The notes under the pieces: model-generated
The model's input: the letters and a program-made list of their open reading frames with translations, nothing else
Database searches by the model: none
What the model was told of the DNA's origin: nothing
Part shown: positions 24,660-36,176 of the stretch, in pieces
Layout: every line of letters starts with the position of its first letter
How positions within the stretch are numbered: the stretch's first letter is position 1
Origin: Scolanthus callimorphus
Taxonomy: Eukaryota > Cnidaria > Anthozoa > Actiniaria > Edwardsiidae
Direction: 5' to 3'
DNA length: 64,000 bases
NCBI GenBank assembly: GCA_033964015.1
Contig: CM066919.1
Coordinates: 17,339,646-17,403,645, forward strand
Program-made: the position numbers and the translations under genes

Positions 24660-24730
24660 CGTGCGTCAGTGGTGAGTGATTCGAACCCGGCATCTCTGGA
24701 TTACCTGCACGGCCAAGATACGACACGAGC
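24660..24730 (-). repeat. tRNA-like (SINE-type) relic, duplicated in both units
   Basis: The minus strand shows an A-box-like TGGCCGTGCAGGT and a B-box GGTTCGAATCAC about 35 bp apart. The related copy A segment (about 14775-14716, minus) has TGGTCAGATGCC and GAGTTCGACTC. No foldable anticodon arm was found, so this is a decayed tRNA-derived SINE or chance Pol III boxes, not a tRNA gene. Confidence 0.35.
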
Positions 24731-24852
24731 AGCCGAGAAAAATCCCTAGCAGCCCAGGCTGGGAATTGAACCCCAGACCACAACGGTGAGTGGCAAACGA
24801 CATTCAGCCACGTGGTGTGCCTTTATGCATTTCTTAACTCACAAGTTCAATT

Positions 24853-27800
24853 TCAGCTTTTGGACAAAGCATAATCTCCCATGCCCGGAACCAGGTCCGT
24901 TGCAACACTGAGATTACCTTTGTGTTTATTGTATGAAATCCACGCGCCACCGTTTGCATCATAACAGAGCAAGTCATCGACTTTGTCATTGTTAAAGTCG
25001 CCAACAAGCAACTGTTGTCCGTCAGGCTGACTACACCAACCGGGCAACTGGCAGGAGCTAATGACGTCACCGAATCCTGTGATCAAGCGAAATCAATCTT
25101 AAAAGAAATGTTACAGGATTTAAAAGAATATAATATTCATTCACTCTCTGGAATAACGCGATGATTCAGCACTCTGTTAAACCCATCGTTTTGTTTTTTG
25201 TTCAATTTTTTAAAACAATGACATACTGGCGACATTGACAAACGAGACATAATACCGCCTCATCATATTTTTATTACGAAACGATATTTTCATAATAATA
25301 TAACAGTGATAAGCATTTATGTAGCGCCTTAATTTCTGTGCTACGGCAATGGTGGTTGATAGCTTAACAGTGTGAATGCTTTGACTATAATAGTCCTGCT
25401 ACAAACAGGCAAGGCAATACATTGCTGTTGTCTCAGTTCCTTGGTATAACCATGAATGGAGAATAATATATATGTATATAATTGCGCCGTACCTTCTAAC
25501 TTTCCGAGGCGAATACCTATGAGACCTTGAAGATTACGGCACAAAAGGTCAGCTTTTCCATCACTGTTGAAGTCCCCAAGCACAACTGAATCTTTACCGG
25601 CACACCAAAGATCAGCATCTTCCCAATCGGACACCCCGGTAAACCGGCCATCTTGTGGTGCAAACGACAACAAGGTTTCGCCTTTGTCATCATGACAGAT
25701 CCAGTCTTCCCTGCTATCCCCATTCACGTCCGCAAGATGGAAGGTTGAGCCTATAGAGTCGCACCACGGGGATGAAGTTTTATATCCTGGGTTGGGAAAT
25801 GCAGAAACGGAGACATCTGCTATGGAAACATACTTGTCGCCACCCTGGGAACAAAATAGATCCTTCCGTCCGTCTCCATTGAAGTCTCCTAGCATAAACT
25901 TTGGATTTTTGTCACCGAAACACCATCCCATTTTAAGAAACAAGGGGACACCTTCAAATTTCCCCTCAGCTGTCGCCAAGTAAATATCTTTATCACCTGT
26001 ATTCCCGTTGTTGTGACATAACATATCACTTCTTCCATCGCCGTTAATGTCTCCAACAAAGAGCTGATCCGTAGATCCGTTACACCAACTCACATTGTGC
26101 AAGGACTGGACAGCGAATTTCCCATTGTGGTCAGCCAAGACAATCCGCCTGATACCATCGGTCAATCTGTGGAAAAGCATGTCTTGCATTCCATCACCAT
26201 TAAAGTCACCCAAGAGTAGGATGTACCCCGGGCCTGGAATATGCCATCCCCTAGAGCTTTTCCAGTCGGTGCCAGTGAAGAATTTTGGAGCTAGGAAGAA
26301 AACATCAAATGATTACCTACACCATAGGCTACCAGACTACTGCTTTGTGAGAGAAATAAACGGACAAAATACTGAGAATGTATGGACATGTAAATCACGA
26401 GAAAAGTATACGATGCGGAAATTTCAAATCACAAATAAAGAATTGTTCTACAATTATGTCTAGTTGTACTTCTCTTTATATCTGCGAGAGTTTGGGAGAT
26501 TTGAGCCTTTTTTACTGTTCTCTCACTTCCCATTTAATATAATTCAACTACTAAACAAATTTTGCCAAAGCGACGGCTCGAGACAGTTTGTATACGATCT
26601 CAAAATTTACACACGTTTTAAAGTAATCCTCAATTCATTTTACGCACTCTCCTGCGTTGCGACCTTAACGGTGCAGATTGGAAAGAGGCATCTTATATAT
26701 AATACGTGATATTGCCTGGAAAAACGGCTGCACCACAGAACTTCAAAACCACACCATTTTCTTGCATACTTGGGAAACTGTGTTACAGGATACATTTTAT
26801 TTGAAAACGATAATTAAAAGTGGACGGAAGATCTAATTCAAGCGTTTTCGTAAGCGAGAAGATCAAGTTCGCAAAGGCGCCATTTTTTAAAAGACTTTTA
26901 AAAAAGTCTTCCACAGAAACCAAAAAATATATGGTTTCTCGCAGCCGAAAGCAACAAAGACGTCCAAACCTACGCGAGTTGACTCGCACAAACTACACAG
27001 TAATGTTCAGGCAAAAGTCGTTTTCCCTAAGAGATCAGAGTGGACAAGATATCCTATTCAAGGGTTTTGGCGCGTTGCACGAAGCCCGGCGCGCCATTTA
27101 TAAATAAACACTCGGTTCACAAACAACAGTCGTTTGACAGCCTTTTGAGCCCGGTATAAAACTTTCGAAATCTATACTAAAAACAGAGATGTTGGAGCCG
27201 AAAAACAAAGTTCACAAACCCCAACAGAATGAGAAAATCTCACCAATGTGCATGTTTTTGTTGGAAAAGGTTCACCTTGAGCTAAGTTTTAATTCAAGCG
27301 ATTTCTTAAGCGAGGGACAAAGCCGCCATGTTGGAGTCTCCCACAGAAACTAAAAAATAACTCAGTTCGCGCAGCCGAAAGCACAATAGACATCCAGACC
27401 TAAATGGTTCTGTTACAGATTGCTTACAGTATGTGCAAGGATAATTCTAATTCGAAAGCTTTGACCTGAGAATAATTTTCATTCAAGTTTGAACAAACGT
27501 GCACCACTACTTTGCTTCGTAGAGCGCGCGCTAAATGGAAATGACTACCAGAAAAAAAATCACACATTGTCCGTTGTGAGTTTTTTCTTTTTTCAATTTG
27601 TTTTAAGAGAATAATGTAGTAAGATAATTTTCCCCTAGCACTCCGTGAATTTTTCACGGGCGTCAGCTAGTTTAAAACAATTGTTGTAATAATTTAGACG
27701 ATGCCAAACGAGAAAGTGTTTATCCCCATCAGCGCCCAATAGAACCTTGAATGCTGTGATAATGTGTTTTATATATTTCAAAAAGGAATAGGTTAGGGAA

Positions 27801-29174
27801 TAGGTTGCTCCGCAGGCGCCATGGTTTGGTGGTCACTAAAGATTTAGAATCGCATGCGATTCAGTGCATTATATACAAACAAACCCCAAAGGAACTTATT
27901 TTGACATTTTTTTCCTACCTGTTTTTAATGGCCATTTCTTGCACACACATCCTTTGTGACCTTTTTGAATAGAAAAACACTGTGCTTCTTCGGGATTACA
28001 CTTGCTTGGATCTTCACACTGCAATATTGTCGCACAAAGGATTCAATTGAAGTATGGGTCCACGAAAACGAGGTTTCGCATCACTCAATTCATGCAAAGT
28101 GAGGGTCGTTCATATGTCGTTTTAAAGCTCAAAGAATGGACTTAAGTAGAACATTCCTAAAAAAGTGCTCCAGCCCCTTCGTTTTAAGGCGTGCCTTCCT
28201 AAAAGTAATCCACTGCCATTCTTCAGATTCTTAGATATATGGTTTGAAATGGTTGTGAGGACCGTATACTAGATAAATTCATCGCATGACGAGTGAATTC
28301 TGTAGGATTATTCAAAGCTTCAGGCTAGATTCCGCTAAGAAAATAGCACGAAAAAAGCGATATCGCACGAGTCGCGCAGCGACGAGGGCGATATCGTCTT
28401 TTTCGGTGCTATTTTCGGCGGAATCTACCGACTGAACGCTTTGAATATACTTGAATCCTATGATATCTCGTCCTCAATTTACACAAAAAAGAGATATCAT
28501 AGGGTTCTACGGTAAATGTCACGCGAAAAACGATATCAGACGCGAGGTGTGACGAGTACGATATCGTTTTTGAAGTGAAATTTAGATAAAAATTTGTAAG
28601 CCAAATACCTTGCTAGCTTTGAATCTCCACCGTTTTCTGGCAGCAGTGATCACCGACTTAGAATTTTTGTCCAGGAGTTCACATGTGATAAGAGGATCCT
28701 TGTCGTACAGGGTAGGGCCGAGGTTTACCGCACTGCAGTTCGGATGCTGTCTGCATCTGGCCTCGCAGTGTTCTTCGCTCATGGCCATAAAGGGCGACTC
28801 TAAAGATGTCGAGGTCCGGATAACATTATCTTTGATTTCCAAGTCAGGATTGAAGCCCTGATCAGCAGCGAGACAGGAAGACGCTAAAGTATTTAATACA
28901 AAGACGAGGTCAATTCATAATGTGAATAAATCGAAAAAGAAATTGACAATTTCCGTCTATTAGTTATTACGAAACAAAACATATATATATTCCTTGCTCT
29001 GATTGACTACAGTGGAGCGAAACAGCACAAGAAAGCACTTCTGTATTAAAGGTGATAAAGAGTTTTCACAAAGATGAACTGACCGTATGCAACATTAAAC
29101 GTCCAGAAAACGTGGAGGAACGTGATCGTTAGTATTGGTAAAATAAGTATCAATCTACCGAGCCTGGGCGCCAT
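24853..29174 (-). CDS. Secreted PAN/apple + cysteine-rich + FG-GAP/VCBS protein, copy B (intact)
   Basis: Five minus-strand exons: 29174-29084, 28883-28609, 28018-27919, 26290-25493, 25076-24853, joining in phases 1/0/1/1 into 495 codons plus TGA. Exon 1 is a signal peptide (MAPRLGRLILILPILTITFL). Exon 2 is a PAN/apple-like domain (SEEHCEARCRQHPNCSAVNL, LITCELLDKN, RKRWRFKASK). Exon 3 is a six-cysteine module (CEDPSKCNPEEAQCFS, GCVCKKW). Exons 4-5 hold about six FG-GAP/VCBS units with Dx(N/D)xDGxxD-type calcium loops: GDFNGDGMQD, GDINGDGRSD, GDFNGDGRKD, ADVNGDSRED, GDFNSDGKAD, GDFNNDKVDD. FG-GAP repeats usually form beta-propeller blades and PAN domains bind protein or sugar (family knowledge), so an extracellular adhesive or lectin-like role is inferred. 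No transmembrane segment was seen. An extra donor (GTGAGT) 10 bases after the stop may join a 3'-UTR exon near 24382. Confidence 0.87.
26291..27918 (-). other. Intron 3 of copy B, with an internal duplication
   Basis: A segment of about 150 bp is present twice (about 26835-26985 and 27290-27405), sharing TTCAAGCG-TTT, AAGCGAG, CCACAGAAAC and CGCAGCCGAAAGCA. The 26820-27107 open frame spans the first copy and has no protein signature. Confidence 0.5.
28325..28585. repeat. Palindromic GATATCG-rich repeat in intron 2 of copy B
   Basis: Contains paired blocks GCGATATCGCACGAGTCGCG and GGGCGATATCGTCTTTTTCG, then GGCGGAATCTACCGACTGAA and CGCTTTGAATATACTTGAAT. The latter unit reappears inverted at the right edge of the window (63955-64000), so it is a dispersed family. 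Confidence 0.65.
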
Positions 29175-29628
29175 TTGACCCCTCTCTCTGCACTAGCCAG
29201 GGAGCTATGGATGATCTTGTCGATCTTGTTATTCGCCTGCACGAATAAAGCGAATATTGATATCACAAAATTATTTAATAATAAGAAGAACTCCCGGCGT
29301 GAGACAGCATCACAAGTTATTATTTTAGACTCGTCAAACTGTTTAGAGTTTATTTAAAATATTGACCTGGGCTGGAATAACAACATCGAGACATAATATA
29401 CTGACTGACAGCATTTTAAATCGTCGGAAATAAGGAGAACCTGCATTCGTACTTCGTCTGGAATTTAAAGCTATGTTTCATAATATGCAAGGCAGCTGTC
29501 ATGTTTTTCAGGGAGAAGAAAAACAAAATACTAATAAAGACATATAAATTACATACAGCTTTCGGGGGAAAATGTTTAGATAACTCTGCATTCTGCTTGA
29601 CAGAGCTCGGAATGAAAATACTGAGTGT

Positions 29629-29862
29629 CGGGGGTGGAAGCTGAATAAGTGGACCTTGATTATTCCTTATTCTTTGACATTTTTCATCAACTATTCATTA
29701 TTCCTTTTCATGATTTAGGCATTATTCCTTATTCACACAACCATTATTCATTTAATGTAGGAACTTCTTATTCATTATTCCTCGACTTTTCGACGCAATT
29801 ATTCATTATTCATTTGTTCGTAAGACCCGTCATTCAATTCATTATTCAGCTTCCACCCCCGA
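29629..29862. mobile_element. MITE with 7-bp TSD, ATTCATTATTC-rich
   Basis: TIRs CGGGGGTGGAAGCTGAATAA and complement; the direct repeat TGAGTGT lies at 29622-29628 and 29863-29869. The interior is a degenerate ATTCATTATTCCTT array. Absent from unit A. Confidence 0.85.
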
Positions 29863-30409
29863 TGAGTGTATTTAATATCGTGTGGGATGTTACGAGTTTA
29901 GAGGACAATTAACGCCAAACGGCACCCTAACGCATGTCAAGACAGCCATTTGAAGGATCTCTGTTTTATTACCTACCGACAGGGAACTTGCAAATCGTCT
30001 AGAATTTACTTAATACGTATGTAGGAGGAAAGCAAAGAAGCTCTTGTCCAATGATTTTAGAGGACACGTTAACTACACCAAATCTCCATTAATGCAGTTC
30101 TGTTAGTGAAATGAGGGGAACATATTTGTCGAGCTAACGCCATAGGAAATTTATTGCGCCACGGTGATCGTCTACCATCTAATAATGACGTGTTTACAAA
30201 TAGTTGAAGACATCATTAGAAAGCGATCGATTTTATTGACATATGAAGTCCTCTTGTAGGCTGTCCAGACACCAGAGGCGTTGCTGCAAGCCCGTTCCAT
30301 CGCTTCGCTAAATCTTACTATCGCACGATTGGGTTCTAAACGTTAATTGAGATTGAGGGTCTCAGTGGAAAATATGTTACCTTGTTAATACGTGACTATA
30401 TGCGCTATA

Positions 30410-30455
30410 TAAAGTTGTATTATTATTATTATTGTTATTATTATTAGTATTACTG
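30410..30455. repeat. TAT/ATT microsatellite
   Basis: Imperfect ATT-trinucleotide run. Confidence 0.8.
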
Positions 30456-30559
30456 TTACAATCACTTAGGACGAGTGATATTTAAAAGGTTTTTCTTATG
30501 AGTAATCATCTACGGAGGAGTCAGAAAGCTCAATACATTCAGTGATGCAACGATCACTA

Positions 30560-30795
30560 TGTAGCTGTAACAACCTGTGCTGTCCGACGCGACAAAATAA
30601 CTTGTTTCTCGCTTGCAGTAGTGTTAACAGTTACACTAGGCGTTATGATAACTGTTGTAACCATGGTAATAGACACAGTTGCGTGCGTCATTCTAAGTGA
30701 CGACGTATAAGGAATTCCAGAGAATAATGAAGTAGTTGATAGGACTGGTGTGGGTTTGGTAATTGTTGATATTTTTGGTCTTGCGGGCTCTGCAA
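30560..30795 (-). CDS. Possible Ser/Thr-rich exon, orphan
   Basis: On the minus strand an acceptor-like GTTGACCTTTGCAG precedes about 75 codons rich in T, S, V and P (PKISTITKPTPVLSTTSLFS, TVSITMVTTVIITPSVTVNT). The composition resembles mucin-like extracellular linkers. No partner exon or conserved domain was found; it could be chance or an isolated relic. Confidence 0.25.
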
Positions 30796-30852
30796 AGGTC
30801 AACAAACAACATCAATGCGTGAAGCAAAAAAAAGCTCTCAATGTTATACCCC

Positions 30853-31167
30853 CAGGGGGGACTCCTCTATTTTTGGGGTGGGGGTGCTGGTCGGGAACGT
30901 ACAATTTTACCCCTAAAAGGTACTAATTAACAGGGCGTGGCTTAGTTGATTTTGACCCCTAAAAGGTACTACAAGTGTGATTTTGATCAAACCATTCTTG
31001 CTAGATTTACTAGAACGGACCGCGAAGAGGTGCCTCCTATCTGGAAAAAAATGAAAGTATTCGACATTTTACCCCTAAAACGTACCAGAGGACCAAAGGC
31101 CTCATTTTAAACCCTAAAAGGTACGACGAGCACCCAAGCCCCCAGAATAGGAGAGTTAATCCTCCGG
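30853..31167. mobile_element. TIR element with 10-bp TSD
   Basis: The direct repeat GTTATACCCC lies at 30843-30852 and 31168-31177. Inverted ends are approximate (CAGGGGGGACTCCTCTATTT against its counterpart in the right end). The interior repeats ACCCCTAAAAGGTACTA units. Structurally like 46425-46835. Confidence 0.75.
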
Positions 31168-31589
31168 GTTATACCCCATTGGGTACAGTTGAGCCGCAGG
31201 ACTGAGAGTGGCGCAGGTAGGGAGGTCTATTGAAATATATATTGTAGTCCTATGGGCTTGTCAAGTCTCAGTCTTCTTGTGAATAAATACATTCAAAAGA
31301 TTTCTCCTTGAAATTTTGCTTCCCTCGCGCTTCAGCTACAATGTCAGTTGGATGTTATCTACCTCGTTCGCACTTGTAAAGGGCGTGGAACAGTTGCGGT
31401 CCAATGCAATCCATAATGTCAGGTCTGCGCTCGCCGCGACACAAGGGAAGACATCGGAAAGCGACACCGGAACGGATACAACATTCTGATGAATCAGAAA
31501 CAGGGCAAACAAAGGCAAAGATTAGTCAGTGTCTGTTGATTCAGTGTTCCTGCCCGCGTCGCCTAATAACTGCAAATACGTATTAAGAG

Positions 31590-32410
31590 ACACACTCACG
31601 CTAGTTTTAGACGTCGAACCTAATTCGTGTCGCTCTAAATGTCAATTTCCAATTGTTTAGTTAGTTAGAGCTGATTGTCTCGAGCTCATTTGCATTAGGA
31701 ACGGCACTACCTGCCGTGCCAACGCCGCGAACTGCGGCGCTTAATTACAATTTTGAATCCTCCAAGCGCTCCTAAAATCAGGGCTCAGATCTTCTCCATT
31801 CGCCAGACAGGTAATATTAACCTCATAAAATCACTCGTAAAATTACTCGTATCGAAATTACTTGTTTTTACTGGCTAATAAACCCAGGCAATTTAGCGCG
31901 ACAAAATTAAGTTGTCTTAATTCTGTCGCGCGAAATTGACTTGGTTTATGAGCCAGTAAAAACAAGTAATTTCAATACGAGTGATTTTATGAGGTTAACA
32001 TAGCCGATAGTCCCGTTCCTAATGCAAATGAGCTCGAGGCAATAGCTCTAACTAACTAAACAATGGGAAATTCACATTTAGTGCGTCAAGAATTAAGTTT
32101 GAAGTCTAAAACTGGCCTAACTGCAAAAACTTTTATTTAGAGACACACTGAGGCTAGTTTGAGACATCCAACCTAAATGTCAATTTCCCATTGTTTAGTT
32201 ATAGTTAGAGCTATTGTCTGGAGTTCATTTGCATTAGGAACGGCACTATCTGCCGCGCCAATGCCGCCTAAATTACAATTTTGAATCCTTCCAGCGCTTC
32301 TAAAATCAGGGCTGAGATCTTCTCCATTCGCCAGAGAGGTTATATATTAACTTCATAAAATCACTCGTATCGAAGTTACTTGTTTTTGTTGGCTAATAAA
32401 CCCATTCAAT
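31590..32410. repeat. Compound inverted/direct repeat block
   Basis: A unit containing CAATTGTTTAGTTAGTTAGA, GCTCATTTGCATTAGGAACG and TCACTCGTATCGAAATTACT occurs at about 31600-31890 and again at about 32140-32390, with an inverted copy at about 31920-32080. This resembles a foldback element followed by a partial direct duplicate. No genes. Confidence 0.75.
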
Positions 32411-33560
32411 CCCAAAACTGCCTCAGAGGCCCCGGTCCTCTTTTTAGCTAGCACGTTTTATAGCCTTAGCATTTTCAACGTCTGTGCTGCTTCTGCTAAG
32501 TGGCGTTAAGGCATGGCTCAAAACCGTTTCGCCTGAAAAAAGGGATTATTCTTCACAACTCGTGTTCTATTGTATGGATCATCATCAAATTGGTCAGTAC
32601 AATAATTTTAACAAGAGCTTTATTTTGACACATTCCGTTACCATGGAAACGGTTATCACGTGACTCGGTGGCGGCCATCTATGATTTGTTATTTAGACCC
32701 TCTGAAGATACACAGAAAAATGTGAAATTGAAAGGTAAACACATATTTAGATACAGGACAACTTCCTTCAAAGGAGACTAATTGGATATCTTGGAATTTC
32801 ACAAGAAAAAAGACATCAGATTTTTCGTGCTTTTGAAATATATGATATTGTGAAAAAACGTCTTTATTAAAACATGATCCACGATATCCAATTAGGTTTA
32901 CAGAAAGACTAATGATAGAAAGATTATGCTGAAAATAAATTTCTATTTTTCATCTTCTCTACATACTTGCACGGGCGCTAAACATTTCATCCAAAATGGC
33001 GGATGGTGAGTCACGTGACATCGTTACCATGGCAACAACGACTTAATCGAAATCAGAATTCCAAAACGTGTTTGTGGGCCAAGTTTGAAAGATTTTCGTT
33101 GAAAAATAACGATGTTACAAAAAAGCAGGACCTCGTTTTAGAGCCGTGCCTTAATGCCACTGAGTGCAAGGAGAAGTTATTAAAAGCAGTCTTTTTAAAA
33201 CTTCTTTATACTGTTCTTATTTCAAACAGTTACTGCGAACAAAAGTTTTGACTTTGTCGGAATTTGCTTCTGATATCTATCTCTTTTTTTCTTCTCGGAG
33301 GTTGATATTAAATAGTGATTGAAAATAACACGTGCATAGAATTATTTTAGATACCAAGCTATTCAATTCATTTGTTTAGGTTTGAGGATTGTTAAATTGA
33401 TTATGCTTTGTCGAATCCTTTGCTGCCACATGTAGCTAGCTACTCATTAAAAGACATCACTTTGAATAATTTATGCCCGGCAGATGCATCTGCATATTGC
33501 ACGTAAACTACAGACCAGATAACATACATCTGTTCCTCTTACTGGACGTGCAAGAAAGAA
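32411..33560. other. Upstream flank of paralogue C
   Basis: Contains two inverted blocks around CACGTGACTCGGTGGCGGCC (about 32655) and ATGGCGGATGGTGAGTCACG (about 32995) with GTTACCATGG on both sides, likely a TIR element of about 380 bp. No gene and no clear TATA box seen. Confidence 0.4.
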
Positions 33561-33654
33561 ATGTCCTTGGTCAACATATTTATGGTTATTTTCTATTTGG
33601 AAGCAATTTCTCTACTTTCAGTTCAAGGTGAGTACTAAAACATGAAGTATAACC

Positions 33655-33800
33655 AAGGCCGTAGCTAGAAATTTTTGTCTGGGGAGCAAGCAGGTTTTTC
33701 CCCACTGCATGTTGACCCTAAAAATTTTACTTCGCTTGGCGTGGGGAGGGGGGGGGGGGGGCAGCTGCCCCCTCTGCCCCACCGCTAGCTACGGCACTGA
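33655..33800. mobile_element. Small TIR element with G-run, intron 1 of paralogue C
   Basis: The ends GGCCGTAGCTAG and CTAGCTACGGCACTG are inverted, with a G13-type run inside (33748-33761). No clear TSD. Confidence 0.55.
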
Positions 33801-33894
33801 CAACCAACCTCTTCCAAGAGAACGTTTTTCGCTAGCAAAGCACTAGGATCATAAAGAATGTTCCTAATAAGAATAAGGATATTAAAGTGTCAAT

Positions 33895-34260
33895 TTTCAC
33901 GGTAAATTCCACTCATGGATTTTTCACAGTTTTCCACGACTTCCTAAGTATCTGCCTAGGGTAATCTTGAGTTTTCTAGAAAATCGAATTGGAAATTTCT
34001 ACGATTTATAGTAGGAAAAAAATATTTGGTCGAAGTTAACCCGTGCGAACGGAAGATCTGCGTAATTGCGATGTTTGCCGATTTCATAGGAAATGCTAAA
34101 ACATAGCGTTATTTCGTAAAAAATCATGTCCGTTCTTTCTGATTTCCTAAAAATTACCAATTGGATTTTCTTGAAAACTGTAAAAATTCCAACTCAAGAT
34201 TACCCTAGCCAGATCTTAGGAAGTGGTGGAAAATCGTGAATAATCCATGGGTCGAAATTT
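33895..34260. repeat. Imperfect inverted repeat in intron 1 of paralogue C
   Basis: Left blocks around CCACGACTTCCTAAG (33935) and CTAGGGTAATCTTGAG (33957) pair with right blocks CTCAAGATTACCCTAG (34192) and CTTAGGAAGTGGTGG (34215). Foldback insertion with GGATTTTC-type inner arms. Confidence 0.6.
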
Positions 34261-35398
34261 ATCTTGAATATTCACACCTTCTTTTAAAAAAATCTTAACA
34301 GAGGGTAGAAAATGCCGTCGAGAGAATTGCAGAAATTCCAAGCTTCAGCGCGCAGGGGAAATCACGCCAAGCTGGAGGGCGCACCTCGGCACGCGGAAGC
34401 ACTTCCCTACAAACCTTATTTAAAAAAAGTAGATAAGAGCCAAAGACGAGTCGGTATTATACTGTTGCAATTTCCAAGTTCAAGACAAGCTAAATGCCTT
34501 TCAAAGTCTTTTACAATCATGAATAATTTATAGATTGTGATTCTAGCGTTTTGGTAACTTCGCAGTTTCAGCAACAGCATGTGGTTCAGCGCAAAGATTT
34601 GATCCAAATTGAGATATCTGGTTACGTCATAATCACCTCTCCTCTACTACGTTGCTCGTGATGTTTAATGAACAATTGCGTGGGTTATGTGAAGCCGAAT
34701 GCAAAAGGAGATCAAACTGTGGAGCAATAAACGTTGGCTCGAACACTAATAAAGAGGTTGCCACGTGCGAACTGGTGGATAAGAACGCCAAGAAAATTGG
34801 AGTGGCGAAGAAAAAAGGCTGGAAATTCCTAGCAAACAAGGTACCGTTTTTAATATCTTTCATTGTATCGGACCTTTCGCACCGCGCGAGGAAAAGCTGC
34901 ATATGAAGTCACTTTTGAGTGGATTGAGACATTTTGGGCTCGTGGCGTAATCAATGACGTCATATTATCTGACTATGATAGCTATTACCACAAAGACAAC
35001 AGTAAACGCGACAGTAAACGTCGTAGCAAATATATTCGCGTGCTGAGCGAAATAGAATGCCAACCATTGAGCAGGGCGTAGTTTTTCTGTGCTTTCACAT
35101 TCCTTCTCATTAAGACTCTCCTTTCTTGATGCATCTGTCTTTACGCGTATCTTAAAAGTGTGCTGAACCGAGCAAGTGTGGAAGCGACAAGTGCTTCTCT
35201 GTCGGACCAGGACACATGGGCTGCATTTGCAATCAGACGAACGTTATCGTCGGTGAGTATTTTGCATTGGTAGCTAATGACCTTACATTCATCATTATCT
35301 AAGTCAATCCATGATTTCATCCGCTCTCAGTTGCATCATGGGTAATCAGGGCAAGATGGCGGTAATAATTCCAGATTCGTAGGGGATTCGTAGGGACA

Positions 35399-35575
35399 GG
35401 GGGCCGCCCCCCCCCCCCCCCCCCCCACCTTTCTCGGGAGATTTTCCCATACATTTACTGTATTTGCTGGAGGAAATTTGAAAATTTTCGTCCCATGACG
35501 TTTACCCTATCACCCCCCCCCCCCCCCCCCCCCCCCTTAACCAAAATTCCTCGCTACGCCCCAGTTTTCGTACAA
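35399..35575. repeat. Two long poly-C runs in an element relic
   Basis: C-runs at about 35407-35426 and 35513-35536 separated by about 90 bp containing TTTTCCCATACATTTACTGT, which also occurs inverted in the MITE at 45446-45576. Same family, with strong G-quadruplex/slippage potential on the minus strand. Confidence 0.6.
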
Positions 35576-35953
35576 TCCTTTGATAGAGAAGGGAAAACCA
35601 AAACAGAAACGCAAAACATGCCAACGTTTCGGACCTTTATTTCGGTCCTTGTTAGGGGCGACTAAAAACCGTTAGAAAATCGCGTATATATACACAAACA
35701 TGCGAGCGCGCACTGGGTTGCGCACGACACAAACAAGATAGAGAATACGGGACAATAAATGTAAATTCATTATAAATAGGTCGTACAATCCTTTGCTAAT
35801 ATAGCCGGTCAAAACGAATATGTATGAAAAAGAAATGAAGCGCACTGCACATCAGTGTGTTATATAAAAAGCATACTAATAATATATAGAGAAAAGGTCA
35901 TGTTCACTTAGTATGCTCAAGAGAAAATGATCCATTTTCTCTTGGTATGCTTT

Positions 35954-36176
35954 AGGGGTGGACCATTAGAAATTGGGGGAGGGGGGGTGGCAATTTTTTT
36001 GTGCATGAATTTTTTTTCGGGGATCAGGTTGTGCAAGAATTTTTTTTCGGAATTTATATCATGTTTTTTACTAGCTTGGATCTCTGCAAGATTTTTTTTT
36101 TGGAAGGATTGGCCTTGCTCGAATTTTTTTTTGGGAATGCCACCCCCCCTCCCCCAATTTCTAATGGTCCACCCCT
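35954..36176. mobile_element. MITE with 38-bp TIR and TTA target
   Basis: TIRs start AGGGGTGGACCATTAGAAAT and continue through GGGGGAGGGGGGGTGGC; the right end is the exact complement. If the element starts at GGGGTGG, the flank is TTA on both sides, the 3-bp target of PIF/Harbinger elements (family knowledge). The interior has GAATTTTTTTTCGG-type repeats. Confidence 0.8.

Larger units (their letters stand above)
24226..30170. repeat. Segmental duplication, unit B
   Basis: Counterpart of 14.2-19.2 kb. Unit B is longer mainly because of extra intron sequence (26291-27918 and 28019-28608) and the MITE at 29629. The tandem offset is roughly 10-11 kb, and the two units are separated by LINE and foldback elements. 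Confidence 0.8.

Noticed and set aside
26820..27107. 95-codon plus frame opposite copy B
   Set aside because: Lies in an intron of copy B over a duplicated non-coding segment; no domain.
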